Origin: Chara braunii
Taxonomy: Eukaryota; Streptophyta; Charophyceae; Charales; Characeae
Length of the DNA: 33,669 bases
Reading direction: 5' to 3'
Assembly (NCBI GenBank): GCA_003427395.1
Contig: BFEA01000128.1
Coordinates: forward strand, 1,997,511-2,031,179
Part shown: positions 1 through 8,871 of the stretch, in pieces
Position numbering within the stretch: position 1 is the stretch's first letter
Layout of the letters: each line of letters starts with the position of its first letter
The notes under the pieces: model-generated
What the model was told of the DNA's origin: nothing
Seen by the model: the letters and a program-made list of their open reading frames with translations, nothing else
Database searches by the model: none
Position numbers and translations under genes: made by a program

Positions 1-50
1 CATTAAAAACAAAAAAGGAAAAAAAAGGTGACGGATTCGAGTGCCCGATT

Positions 51-56
51 ACTTAC
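51..56 (-). other. 5' splice site of expansin intron 1
   Basis: On the minus strand the coding sequence reads GAC AAA and then GTAAGT, a full-consensus plant U2-type donor. Without it the frame runs into a phenylalanine-rich low-complexity tail and a stop at base 3, so splicing here is the natural reading. The acceptor lies outside the window. Confidence 0.75.
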
Positions 57-467
57 TTTGTCCGTGCCGCAGTGCGCAAGGTTCGGGTAAGTGTTGGGAC
101 AGAAGTCCGTCACGGTGACCTTGATGGTCGCCCCGGCAATGCACGCACTTGACGGCCCCTTGCAGCGCACCTCCAAGCAGGTACCGCACGCCGCCCCGCT
201 GTTCCACAGAGCAGTGGAGACAGCGACATAATTCTCCGCGAAAATGGAATACCCCAGCCCGGCGAAGCCGCACGCACCGCCGTGACCTCCAGAATAGAAC
301 GTGCCGGTTCCCGACTGCCATTGCTCGTCAGGAGGGTTGCACAGTCCGAGTCTGTTCGCTACACCATTGAGTATGCCGCCGTCGACGCTCGGCACGCAAC
401 AGCATGCAACAAGTAAACAAACCGCAGCCAAACTGCGGGCAAACTGACTTCCAAACTTGGCGTCCAT
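57..467 (-). CDS. Expansin-type secreted protein, first exon (partial gene)
   Basis: Seen: an ATG at 467 opens 137 codons that start with a hydrophobic signal peptide (residues 1 to about 29, including SLAAVCLLVACCC). The start of a double-psi beta-barrel (GH45-like) domain follows, with TGTFYSGGHGGACGFAG, ALWNSGAACGTCLEVRC and VTVTDFCPN, all typical of expansin N-terminal domains. The exon ends after GTDK at a consensus donor (GTAAGT, bases 56-51), leaving a phase-0 intron; beyond it the frame becomes low complexity and stops. The HFDL/HFDM block, the rest of the barrel and the C-terminal grass-pollen-like domain should lie beyond the left edge. Known: expansins loosen cell walls non-enzymatically in the apoplast. 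Alternatives are a barwin or plant-natriuretic-peptide-like protein, but the GGACG and VTDFCP spacing fits expansin better. I am confident in the fold class, less so in the subfamily. Confidence 0.85.
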
Positions 468-1110
468 TGCTCCTCTCCCTCTGACACTGTGTACTTCCAG
501 GTGAATTAGGCCCCTCTTCGACCCACGGACGGTATGCCAGTAAGCTCTTTCTTTGCTGCCCGCCTGCGTGCCTGCCTGCCTGCTTGCGTGCTTGCTCTTG
601 TTCTCCCTCAGTTGTTCCTCAGTTGTTCAAATGAGAGTATCCTTGGTGGACCGCAGCCGGTCTTTGAGCTTGTGAGGGTCGAAGAGCACCTGCGTTCAAA
701 AAAAAAAAAAAAAAAAAAACACCACCGCGATTTGAGATACGCCGTTTCCCTCTTTTTCCGTTACGTATTCGTGTTATTATATCATTATCATGCCTGTGGG
801 CCTCAGTGCATTACTCAACATTCTTCATGCATTTTCTCAACATCCGGCGGAGAAGGGAAAGACACTTCGGTCACTACGAATGGCAATGGATGCATCTTAC
901 CACTTTCTGCGCCAGATGCATTCGTTCTTTTTTCACGTCGCTGTCGAGGCACTCTAACGTGCTGCTGCTTCCTGGGCTATAAAACCAGGACGCTGGGGGA
1001 TTTTATTTTTTTATTTTTTTTTAAATACGACGCTGGGGGATTGGACAGTTCTAGTCCTTTTTTGTCGTGCTTTGAAATTTCCTACACGTTTTCTTAGATT
1101 CTTCTGAACC
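468..1110. other. Upstream flank of the expansin gene, no gene recognised
   Basis: This stretch is upstream of the expansin start and would hold its promoter and 5' UTR. I see a long A-run (about 698-719), an AT-rich patch near 770-785 that reads GATATAATA on the minus strand, and a 14-bp direct repeat (GACGCTGGGGGATT at 989-1002 and 1029-1042). None of these is a convincing core promoter. The long plus-strand open frame across it is low complexity and resembles nothing I know. Confidence 0.4.
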
Positions 1111-1115
1111 CTTAA

Positions 1116-1237
1116 GGGCCTCGCTCCACTACTCTTGAAATGCACGAAAGACAAAAATCATGGTGGTGTATCTTTCCATGTTCTAGCGGAAGATTCACTC
1201 TTGGTTTGCACCTTTCGAGAGTAGTGGAGCGAGGCGC
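1116..1237. mobile_element. MITE-like element, GGGCCTCGC-terminal family, complete copy
   Basis: The left end GGGCCTCGCTCCACTACTCT is mirrored by GAGAGTAGTGGAGCGAGGCGC on the right, giving a terminal inverted repeat of about 20 bp that extends imperfectly inward (TGAAATGCAC against GTGCA on the other side). The interior holds a conserved block ATCTTTCCATGTTCTAGCGG found in several other copies. There is no coding capacity. At about 122 bp with long imperfect arms it fits a small non-autonomous DNA transposon; no target duplication is clear. Confidence 0.7.
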
Positions 1238-1305
1238 TATTTCTGGGCGACAGATCTGTTAGATCCAATGTCAATAGTGTTTAGCTCATGTCACACTGTA
1301 CTATG

Positions 1306-1395
1306 AGCCTCGCTCCACTACTCTCCAAATGTGCAACGTGAGAGTGAATCTTCCCCTAGAACATGGAAAGATACACCGCCATGATTTTTGTGGTT
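1306..1395. mobile_element. GGGCCTCGC-family MITE, half copy in opposite orientation
   Basis: It starts GAGCCTCGCTCCACTACTCT and continues through GAGAGTGAATCTTCC, CTAGAACATGGAAAGATACA and CCGCCATG, the reverse complement of the interior of the 1116-1237 copy. The matching far terminus is missing, so it is truncated. Confidence 0.6.
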
Positions 1396-1541
1396 TTTTA
1401 GTGGACCGATCCCCTATGATTCTGAACTGAACCGGGACTTGGCCCCGGGACAACCGTCAATCACGCGCGCTGGGGGTCAAACCGAAATGTACAGGTGCTT
1501 CTTTCTCTTTTTCTTCCCAAAAAGACAATTTTGAACCCAGA

Positions 1542-1636
1542 GTGCCCAAGGCCACATCCGTTAAAATTAGAACGATACAGAGAAGATGAGCATGGCCCCT
1601 GCGCAAGGATGACACGCATAAATCGAGAAATGGTTC
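1542..1636 (+). pseudogene. U6 spliceosomal snRNA pseudogene
   Basis: The stretch from about 1553 to 1632 follows U6 snRNA almost base for base: GAACGATACAGAGAAGAT with the ACAGAGA box (1577-1583), the AGC triad (1589-1591), then GCATGGCCCCTGCGCAAGG and AAATCGAGAAATGG. U6 normally sits in the spliceosome catalytic core. Here the 5' stem-loop (normally GTCCCTTCGGGGACATCCG) is degenerate, several positions are substituted (GATGAGC where U6 has GATTAGC; ACGCATAAATC for ACGCACAAATC), and the 3' end lacks the T-run needed for Pol III termination. I see no upstream sequence element or TATA box at plant spacing. I therefore read it as a dead, probably retroposed copy. Identity is very secure; lack of function is inferred. 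Confidence 0.88.
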
Positions 1637-1910
1637 ATACAATGTACATATCAGATGTACAGACGACCGTTTCTTTTTTTTCCTTATGCTGGGGAACGGG
1701 CCCAGAGGGGAGGAAACAGGACCTTCAATGATAAACGAATTCATCAGCAGCAGGTGGGACCGGTTCCCACCATCTGCTGCTCCGTACACGTAGATTGGAG
1801 ACCGTTCGGAGGAGGGGGAGGGAATATGAGCAGCCGGCGTCCGTAACCCCTCACCTAACGACGGATGTACTGCATGTACCGAGGTGGTCTCTTCGTTTTG
1901 CCTCTCCCAG

Positions 1911-2066
1911 GGTAAGGTCCCACGAGCCAATAGGATTAGACTAAGCATCTGAATCTGGACGCGTTTTGCGCAGGAATGGGAAAAGGCAGATTAATCGCAA
2001 TTGCGCGCACCTCTCCACGAACACGTCCAGATTCAGGCGTTTAGTCCAATGTACAAAAAAACGGGC
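1911..2066. mobile_element. Palindromic MITE-like element, GGTCCCAC family, diverged copy
   Basis: Left arm GGTAAGGTCCCACGAGCC with CATCTGAATCTGGACGCG, mirrored by CACGTCCAGATTCAGGCG (about 2021-2038) and a decayed outer right arm. Better copies of the same family lie at 7162-7328 and 8872-9043. Non-coding. Confidence 0.6.
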
Positions 2067-2414
2067 CCATTCATCTGGAGCTGCTGTGACCTGGTTGCGC
2101 GTGTTTGGTTGCGCGTGTGCCAGACTGTAGAACCATAAGCATTGCACACATTGTGCCTGCTACAGTGCTGAAGCGGAAGCATTACAGACATCTTGCGTGC
2201 CAGATCGGTGTTTCAAAGATGGGTGCTAACAGCATTCTGAATACGAGAAATGAAAGGATGACCGCTCTACACACATTGTGCGTGGAGGAAAAATGGAACG
2301 ACACGCAGCGAACACATGCTGAGTACACAAGAGATGGCTCCGAGGAGTGTGAATGAGGAGAAACGGAGCTGCTCGTCACCTAACATACTTGATATCGGGT
2401 CATGTTTTGCAATC

Positions 2415-2550
2415 GGGATGCTGGAGCCGATTTGCAGCTGATGCAGCTCCCCACCAATAAATTAGACCCGACTTCTACAGGGGCCCTATTTGTGGAGGAT
2501 GCTCCGATCACCTCCACAAATAGGCTCCTCACGGATGTTAAGAAAAACGA
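2415..2550 (+). mobile_element. Short hairpin-tailed retroposon, copy 1
   Basis: The core starts GGGATGCTGGAGCCG and includes GCAGCTCCCCACCAATAAAT, a diverged match to the core of the other copies. A stem-loop follows, with a perfect 14-bp stem (2485-2498 pairing 2511-2524) and a 12-nt loop ATGCTCCGATCA, then an A-rich tail (2539 onward). The loop has CTCCGA where other copies have CTCTTA. Confidence 0.6.
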
Positions 2551-2880
2551 GAAAAAAGAAAAACACGGAGAAGGTGGGCAACAGCAACGGCCTCCGCAGC
2601 TATTAGCTGCATGTGGTCGGAGGGAGGTGGACAAGTGAGGACGAGCAGAAGCCGCAGGCATGGAGCAGTGAGGACGAAGAGCCCGTAAAAAAAAAAAAAA
2701 AAAAAAAAAGATAAAAAGCCCGTGATGTGGAAAAGCTGGTGGAAGGCTACAGATTTCGATCAGGGTCTGCGCAGAATAATGCCAAGCACTGCCGATCTGA
2801 TCAATCAATCCATAGAAAACTCTACACGAATGCTGCCGTCGCCGCCAGCAGTCTGTGTTCACCCTCCTCGCTAGCGTCCT

Positions 2881-2970
2881 CCCCCAAACAAAACGCACCC
2901 TCATCACGACTGTATCGGACTGGAAAAACAGCTTCTGTACATCATGATGAGGGCGCGTTTTGTTCGGGGG
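2881..2970. repeat. 26-bp inverted repeat
   Basis: Arms 2881-2906 and 2945-2970 are near-perfect reverse complements (two mismatches; ACGCACCCTCATCA against TGATGAGGGCGCGT) separated by 38 bp. This could be a small foldback element. I see no terminal motif shared with the other families in the window. Confidence 0.55.
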
Positions 2971-3079
2971 GGAACAGTGAAAAGAAGAGAGAGATTACGC
3001 AGAGCCAAAAAAAAAAAAAAAAAAAACCGATTCCTCAGGACTGGGACTCCGAAACCGCATGCAACAGTGAAAGGAAGAC

Positions 3080-4065
3080 TACGAGAGAGAGAGATGTGGG
3101 GAACGTGGACGCAAAGGGAAGAGCAAGAGCCTGCACGAAGAATGCGCCGACTGGCCCTGGCAGAAATAAGACTAATTACTCGTGTATAGCAGCAAATCTC
3201 GTCACCCAGGAAAGCAGCAATTTTCACCAAGTATTCAAAAGTGGATTGACATGATAAGAACAGATCAGGGAGGCGCGTGAGCAGACAGGAGCACTAAAGA
3301 AACGGATGCGACAGTGGAAGGAAAATGAGGAGAGAGAGAGAGAGAAGGGGGGGAGCGGGGACGCAAAGGGAAGAGCCTGCATGAAGAATGCGCCGACTGG
3401 CCCTGGCAGTAACAATACTAAAAACTCGTGTATAGCAGCAAATCTCGTCACCAAGGAACGGAGCAATTTTCGCCAAGTATTCAAAAGTGGATTGACATGA
3501 CAGGAACAGATCAGGGAACCGCGTAAGAGATGGACGCGACATTGCAAGGAGAATTAGGCGCGAGAGAAGGTGGGGAACATGGACGCAAAGGGAACAGCCT
3601 GCATGAAGAATGCGCCGACTGGCCCTGGCAGTAATAAGACTACTTACTCGTGTATAGCAGTAAATGTCGTCACCACGGAACGGAGCAATTTTCACCAAAT
3701 ATTCAAAAGTGAATTGACATGACAGGAACAGATCAGGAAGGCGAATAAGCAGAGAGGCGCACTAAAGAAACGGAAAGGAACAGGAACAGACCAGGGACTC
3801 GAGACGATTAAGTAGGGAGGAGCACTAGAGAACGGAGAGCTAGATCGAGAGTGCTAATTACTCGTTTATAGCAGTAAATCTAGCCACCACGGAACGCAGC
3901 AATTTTCACCAAATATTCAAAAGGGGATTGACATGACAGGAACAGATCACGAAGGCGAATAAGCAGAGAGGCGCACTAAACAAACAGAAAGGGACAGGAA
4001 CAGACCAGGGAGGCGATTAAGCAGAGAGGAGCACTAGAGAACGGAGAGAGAGATCGAGAGTGCAC
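3080..4065. repeat. Tandem repeat array, units of about 214-246 bp
   Basis: Landmarks recur in order: GACGCAAAGGGAAGAGC, ATGCGCCGACTGGCCCTGG, CTCGTGTATAGCAG, AGCAATTTTC, TTCAAAAGTGGATTGACATG. The CTCG-TGTATAGCAG landmark lies at about 3182, 3428, 3650 and 3864, giving periods of about 246, 222 and 214 bp. Later units lose or gain short blocks; the last 300 bp contain a sub-duplication around GGAGCACTAGAGAACGGAGAG. Short open frames in the array encode a repeated peptide (CMKNAPTGPG, SCIAANLVTK), but frames shift between units, so I treat it as non-coding satellite-like DNA. Confidence 0.75.
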
Positions 4066-4428
4066 CGAGACCGGCGAAATGCCGACAAACAAGAGTGCTG
4101 CCAACAGCGAATTGAGTCACTCTCATCCCTATGTCTACCAGACACAGCACAGCATTCCCTTAACTTTCCCCAAAGCCATCTATTACATAGATCTTGCCGA
4201 AGTTTTTGAGAAAACTAAATATACGTCTCCCTGCTGTCCTTTGTTATTTCCTTTCGCCATTTGCTACTCGATTTGCGATCGAGACAACAGCTTCGCAACG
4301 ACAACACGGTCGCCCACAAGGGACGAGGAGGTGGAGGAGCAAAGGACAGGGAGGACTAAAATGGAAAGCATCCACATCCGAAGAGGACAAACGGAGGAGC
4401 ATCGTCAATACGCGTGGAGGCAAGGAAG

Positions 4429-4431
<3 letters not shown>

Positions 4432-4483
<52 letters not shown>

Positions 4484-4484
4484 N

Positions 4485-4546
<62 letters not shown>

Positions 4547-4564
4547 AGTGTGTGTGTGTGTGTG
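4432..4564. repeat. (CT)n then (GT)n microsatellite with one N
   Basis: About 108 bp of CT dinucleotides (N at 4484) run into a GT tract at 4540-4564. The N almost certainly marks a closed assembly gap, so the true length is unknown. Confidence 0.95.
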
Positions 4565-5043
4565 CAGTCTACGTATTTATGCATGTGCCTTCTCCCTCCT
4601 CCTCCTTCCCCCTCCTTAGCCGCCTTCATCACGCCTAGTCAGCCCAGTCTATAGAAACGGCTATAAAAGAAAGAGAAACGAGGACGGCGAAGCGGACTCA
4701 ATGAAGAAACGGGAGGGCGAAATAAGACAGATCGACAAAATGCTGGGCGAGCACAACAATGGTGACGTGACATCTTGAACAAAGAAGAAGCCGAGGAGGA
4801 GAAGCAAAATTAAGTATTGAGAATTAATTGTGCAGGACAATCGCTAATTATAGGTGCATATGTCCAAGTGCAATGTGCACACCATAGCTCCGACAGGAAG
4901 ATCAGCCAATTTGAATCTCGAGCGCGCACATTCACCGACGTTGCGCACATGGATTCGTATTAGAAAAGGGAAACAAGACAAAGGATCCAAGACACAAAGT
5001 CATCATGACTAGATCAGGACAATGCGGCAATCCAGTATCTATG
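4565..5043. other. Region without recognisable gene
   Basis: Purine-rich on the plus strand with scattered short frames. No conserved motif, RNA gene or terminal repeat found. Confidence 0.4.
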
Positions 5044-5167
5044 AGCCTCGGTTCACCACTCACCAAATATGCAAAATGAAAATGAACCTTCCTCTAGAAC
5101 ATGGAAAGGTGCACTGCGGCCATGGTTTTTGTATCTTGTCTATGTGCTGAGTGGTGGAGCAAGGACC
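5044..5167. mobile_element. GGGCCTCGC-family MITE, complete copy
   Basis: Diverged terminus GAGCCTCGGTTCACCACTC at the left and GAGTGGTGGAGCAAGGACC at the right. The interior holds CCTCTAGAACATGGAAAGGT, GGCCATGGTTTTTGT and GTGC, in the orientation opposite to the 1116-1237 copy. Confidence 0.6.
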
Positions 5168-5359
5168 TATCTATCAATATCAACATACATACGTATACGG
5201 CAACAAATTTGAGAGCTACGGATGAACATGAGAGTGGAAGAGGATTTGTGCCAGATCGACAACTCCTAAAAAAAATGCCGAAAGCTTTCCAAAAATAAAA
5301 AAATAAAAAAAACAAATGCCGGTGAATAAATTGATGGTGAATTCTGACGAGCAGACGAT

Positions 5360-5691
5360 GGGGCCCGATCCACTACTCTCGACATGCACAAAAAAGACAG
5401 AGATATGGCGGTGTATCTTTCCAAGTTATAGCGGAAGATTCATCCTCATTTCAAAATTTAACGAGAAGAGGATGGGCCTCGCTCCACTACTCTCGACATG
5501 CACAAACAACAAAAAATATGGCGGTGTATCTTTCCAAAGTTCTAGCGGAAGATTCACCCTCATTTCAATGGGCCTCGCTACACTACTCTCGACATGCACA
5601 AAAGACAAAATATGTCCGTGAATCTTTCCAAGTTCTAGTGGAAGATTCATCCTCATTCTGCACATTTCGAGAGTACTGGAATGAGGCCCGA
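5360..5691. mobile_element. Head-to-tail array of three GGGCCTCGC-family MITEs
   Basis: Three units begin at about 5360, 5474 and 5570, each starting with a variant of GGGCCTCGCTCCACTACTC followed by GACATGCACAAA, a CGGTGTATCTTTCCAA block (altered in unit 3) and AGCGGAAGATTCA. Only the last unit ends with the inverted terminus (TTTCGAGAGTACTGGAATGAGGCCC). The first two therefore share one distal end, as expected from tandem duplication or serial insertion into the same spot. Confidence 0.7.
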
Positions 5692-5719
5692 TACGAGACG
5701 AAGATAAGACGAATCTGCT

Positions 5720-5746
5720 CGAAGAAGAAGAAGAAGAAGAAGAAGG
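5720..5746. repeat. (GAA)n microsatellite
   Basis: Short run of GAA/AAG triplets next to the end of the MITE array. Confidence 0.8.
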
Positions 5747-5749
5747 TAA

Positions 5750-6635
5750 GCAATGGCCAAATTGCTCTTCACACGCAAACATAATAGCTTTGTTTCATAC
5801 ATGCGTGTACACTGCTCATATCGCGCACGCTTTCCCCTAGGAGAACGAACGAACAAACCATCATTGACAAGGCGGAGAGCTCACCTCCTGTGCCCATACA
5901 AGGTGATGGCTTTGCCCTATCTCTCAAACGATCTGAGACCTGCCGTCCAGCGGTGATGCCTCGTGAACGGAACTGCGCCTAGACATTCGACACCACAGTC
6001 TGTCAAACAATCGTCGTATGATTTGATCGACCGTCTGTGAAACAGCTCGCCCTACACACGACTCCGCTTTCATCACAACCTGGCATAAATATATGCACTC
6101 CACAAGAACGTTCCTGAGTGCCTCAGCCAGCCCTCAAACGCACAAGTATACAGATGAGAGCGCCAAACAGACATCAAAAGGAGGTTTGGAGAGGGGCCCA
6201 CCTGGGGGCAATTCCCCACGGAGAGAGCACCTACCTGAAGATCGCTTCTTCCTCAAGAACTAGAGCCGCGGAACTGCGCTGAGGCCCTCCTGAACGCCTC
6301 GGCCCCCCACCTGACACCTCACCAAGCAGTAGTTAAGGAAAGGAGGCGGGAGGAAAGGAGGCGGCTCCGGTGGGCGGACGTCCGCTCGAGAAATGCTGAC
6401 CGACGTGTCTGGATCTAATTGACCATCACAATTTATAGCAATGCACGACCATGGAATAGTTTATAGTGTGAGTAGTGTGAGCCGCGACGGACACAGCACA
6501 CAATGCGCTTCCACCCCAACCAGTTCCCGATCTCACTCTCGCTCCCGCTCCCGCTATTCTTGGGATACGCCGGCGGCGACTTTTCACAACACACTTCCCT
6601 CCCGCCACGCAACACCTACTGAAGCGCCAAAAGGA
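5750..6635. other. Region without recognisable gene
   Basis: Mixed composition. Around 6530-6552 there is a CTC/CGCTCC-rich stretch. No domain, RNA gene or repeat terminus recognised. Confidence 0.4.
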
Positions 6636-6639
6636 GAAT

Positions 6640-6866
6640 GGGCCTCGCCCCCCTACTCACTAGATGCACAAAAGATTTAAAGGAAAAAAAAAAAAAAAAA
6701 AAGATGCACAAAAGACAAAACAATAGGGCGGCGGTGTACCGTCCAGTGTTCTGGCCGAAAATTTTGCCAGTTGTGGTTTTGAGTAATGGAGCGAAGCCCA
6801 ATCGCTACATAGGCTTTCGCTCTCATTTTGCACAGTTGTGTTGTTGAGTAATGGTGCGAAGCCCAA
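6640..6866. mobile_element. GGGCCTCGC-family MITE, diverged with duplicated right end
   Basis: Left end GGGCCTCGCCCCCCTACTCAC, then ATGCACAAAAGA twice around an A-run. The right terminus occurs twice, as TTGAGTAATGGAGCGAAGCCC (ending about 6800) and TTGAGTAATGGTGCGAAGCCC (ending about 6865). The second copy brings its own TTTTGCACAG interior, suggesting a partial duplication. Confidence 0.6.
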
Positions 6867-6982
6867 TGGCTACATAGGTGCAACACCTTTTTCCTTTTTT
6901 CTTTTTTTTCCTTTTTTTTTCAAATGATGCAACACCGCGTTCCTTCTTTGGGCGACGGATTTAGATGTCCTCGTGGACCTGG

Positions 6983-7090
6983 CCTGGGGCAAGGTCCCGC
7001 TTAAGCAAATTAGGAGATTTGGGCCGTTGATCTTTGCTATCTACGGTCAGTATCTCTCAATTTGTGCAAGTGGGACCTAACCCCTGGCCC
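6983..7090. mobile_element. Palindromic MITE-like element, short variant
   Basis: Arms CCTGGGGCAAGGTCCCGCTT and AGTGGGACCTAACCCCTGG are imperfect inverse copies, continued by AGCAAATT and AATTTGTGC. It shares the GGTCCC outer arm with the 7162-7328 and 8872-9043 elements but lacks their CTGAATCTGGACG block. Confidence 0.55.
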
Positions 7091-7161
7091 AGGTAACTGG
7101 AGAGTTTTGTTCATCTGCTACCAGCTGGATTCGAGCTCGGATGCGCATTTAGAAAGTTCCT

Positions 7162-7328
7162 GGGCGAGGTCCCACCAGCAAACAGGATTGGATTGAAATC
7201 CTGAATCTGGACTTGTTTGCGGAAAGGTGCACAAATGCGAGATTGAACTGCTTTTCTGCATTCGTGTTTAAAACGCATCCAGATTCAGGTGTTCCATTCA
7301 ATCCTCTTCGCTGGTGGGACCTCGCCCC
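7162..7328. mobile_element. Palindromic MITE-like element, GGTCCCAC family
   Basis: Outer arms GGGCGAGGTCCCACCAGC and GCTGGTGGGACCTCGCCC are exact reverse complements. Inner arm blocks (GGATTG..., CTGAATCTGGAC against GTCCAGATTCAG) extend pairing to about 55 bp. The centre, GCGAGATTGAACTGCTTTTC, is almost the same as the centre of the 8872-9043 copy. Non-coding, consistent with a foldback DNA element. Confidence 0.75.
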
Positions 7329-8006
7329 TGAGGTAGGCCCGTTGGTAGGCACCCTTTTCTTCCAACTTTTTCGGCCCCGCTTTTCTTTTTCAGTTTCTTT
7401 TCCGTTTCTGCTGGCCGTGGGCGGGAGATTGGCGGCGGGCTGGGCTGCTGCTCGAGTTGCGCAGTTGTTGTTGTGTTTGAATCTGAAAATGATATCAGCC
7501 ACATGTACGGCTGACAGCACTCTCACATTTTTTCAATCTGAGAAACAAGGGATGCCCGCCGCCCATGCGGCGGGGAGCATGAGGGGCGCAGCGGACGCAG
7601 GGTCCCAGCAAAGAACCGCACAGCCAGTCCAAGCGTCAGCGTCGGAGGGGGGAAAGGAAAGAAAAAAGAAAAAAGGCATTGGAAGGTATCTGACCTAAAT
7701 AGGGCATGCCATGTACTCGAACATGGAACTAAGGGCCTCGCCACACCACTCTTGAAAACTCATTTTCAAGGGTTGCTGCATCTCCGCACAGCCTCTTGAA
7801 ACTTGGGGCAGTCAAGAGCAGTCAGAGTGGCTCTTGAAACCCTTCAAAGAGCAGCAGCTCTTGAAAGATTGGAAACTCCAGCCTGCCTGCAACTCGTGCG
7901 TTTTCAAGCGTCCTTGGTCCACGAACCCTTGCGGGAATATTGATTTTCAAGAGTTGTCAGGCCGTTATCCTGATGCCATTTGAAAAAAAAAACAAAGCTG
8001 TGTGGC

Positions 8007-8104
8007 GAGGGGCCGAAGGGCCTAGCTGCACTAGGCTTGACTCACAAAAAAGTTCAAGCGTAGATCAAGAGCTCTCAGACAAGAGAAACGCTCACAATAG
8101 CCGT
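8007..8104. repeat. 98-bp direct repeat, left copy (probable assembly duplicate)
   Basis: Identical to 8149-8246 except one base (CCTAGCTG here, CCTCGCTG there). The two copies are separated only by a few bases and the Tn5 adapter junction, so this is most likely one genomic segment written twice. Confidence 0.85.
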
Positions 8105-8107
8105 GAC

Positions 8108-8145
8108 CTGTCTCTTATACACATCTAGATGTGTATAAGAGACAG
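8108..8145. other. Tn5 mosaic-end pair (Nextera mate-pair junction), artefact
   Basis: The 19-bp Tn5 mosaic end CTGTCTCTTATACACATCT (8108-8126) is followed directly by its exact reverse complement (8127-8145). This is the known circularisation junction of Nextera mate-pair libraries and not genomic DNA. Confidence 0.95.
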
Positions 8146-8148
8146 CGT

Positions 8149-8246
8149 GAGGGGCCGAAGGGCCTCGCTGCACTAGGCTTGACTCACAAAAAAGTTCAAG
8201 CGTAGATCAAGAGCTCTCAGACAAGAGAAACGCTCACAATAGCCGT
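8149..8246. repeat. 98-bp direct repeat, right copy
   Basis: Second copy of the segment at 8007-8104, 142 bp downstream, with one mismatch; see the adapter entry between them. Confidence 0.85.
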
Positions 8247-8770
8247 CGTCGCTGCACTTTTTGTTTCTTTTTTTCTTTTTTTTTCCAGTCTTGAATGCTA
8301 CACGATGGTGCACATCTGCTTTGTCAGCCCAGACTGGAGGCCCGCTCCTGAAAGCTGAAGAGCTCGTGAAGGGCCGGGCCGACCACCCTTAAAAAAAACA
8401 CCCTTGAACACTTCAAGATCTGTCAGAATCGAGCCTTCTGACACATCTTGAAAAAGAAATTCAAGAGCATCCGTCAAGAGTGAGTGCAGCGATGACTCAC
8501 TCTTAAAGAATCTAGCGCCGATCTGACAGCTCTTGAAGCTGTTTCCCAGCTTTGTTTTCGAGTGTAAGTGCGGCGGTGCCGTACACTTGATTCCTCAAGA
8601 TTCAAGTGTAGTGCAGCGAGGCCCGAAGACTGCCGAAAATGCAACTCTTGAAATCGTCTGACAGCTCTTGAAACATTTCCCTGTTTCAAGAGTGGTGCGG
8701 CAAGGCCCTAAAGCAGCAATCAGCTGGCTGTGCCATCGCATTGCCACCAAAAAAAGTCAGTCCGCTACCC

Positions 8771-8836
8771 AAGAGCCTAGCTCAATGGTTGCACCCATGA
8801 ACTGTTGACATACAGACCCGTGTTCGACTCCAGGTG
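8771..8836 (+). mobile_element. tRNA-like SINE head
   Basis: TAGCTCAATGGT (8778-8789) matches a Pol III A box and TGTTCGACTCC (8821-8831) matches a B box with one deviation, at normal tRNA spacing. No full cloverleaf can be drawn, so it is a tRNA-derived SINE head or decayed tRNA. It abuts the palindromic element at 8872. Confidence 0.5.
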
Positions 8837-8871
8837 ATGGAACTTGATGAGTAAGACCAATTGCCTGGGGC

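Larger units (their letters stand above)
7732..8709. mobile_element. Composite element with 26-bp terminal inverted repeats
   Basis: The left end (7732-7757: AGGGCCTCGCCACACC then ACTCTTGAAA) and the reverse complement of the right end (8684-8709) differ at only two positions. An inner pair of related termini lies at about 8157 and 8626 (GGGCCTCGCTGCACTA in each orientation), so one element seems nested in, or duplicated inside, another. The interior is studded with CTTGAAA/TTTCAAG words in both orientations. It belongs to the same terminal superfamily as the small GGGCCTCGC elements. Its middle contains a library-adapter artefact (8108-8145), so interior length is unreliable. Confidence 0.6.

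Noticed and set aside
976-985. TATA-like CTATAAAACC as a promoter for the expansin gene
   Set aside because: It reads as TATA only on the plus strand, whereas the expansin exon is on the minus strand.
534-1097. 187-codon plus-strand open frame
   Set aside because: Composition is low complexity, it crosses an A-run, and it lies over the expansin upstream region; no domain recognised.
4405-4654. Open frames rich in Ser-Leu or Arg-Glu
   Set aside because: They are translations of the (CT)n microsatellite.
8108-8145. Perfect 38-bp palindrome resembling transposon ends
   Set aside because: It is exactly two Tn5 mosaic ends back to back, the Nextera mate-pair junction, and therefore a library artefact and not a native transposon.
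8007-8246. CRISPR-like or satellite direct repeat
   Set aside because: Only two 98-bp copies, separated by a sequencing adapter; an assembly duplicate explains it.
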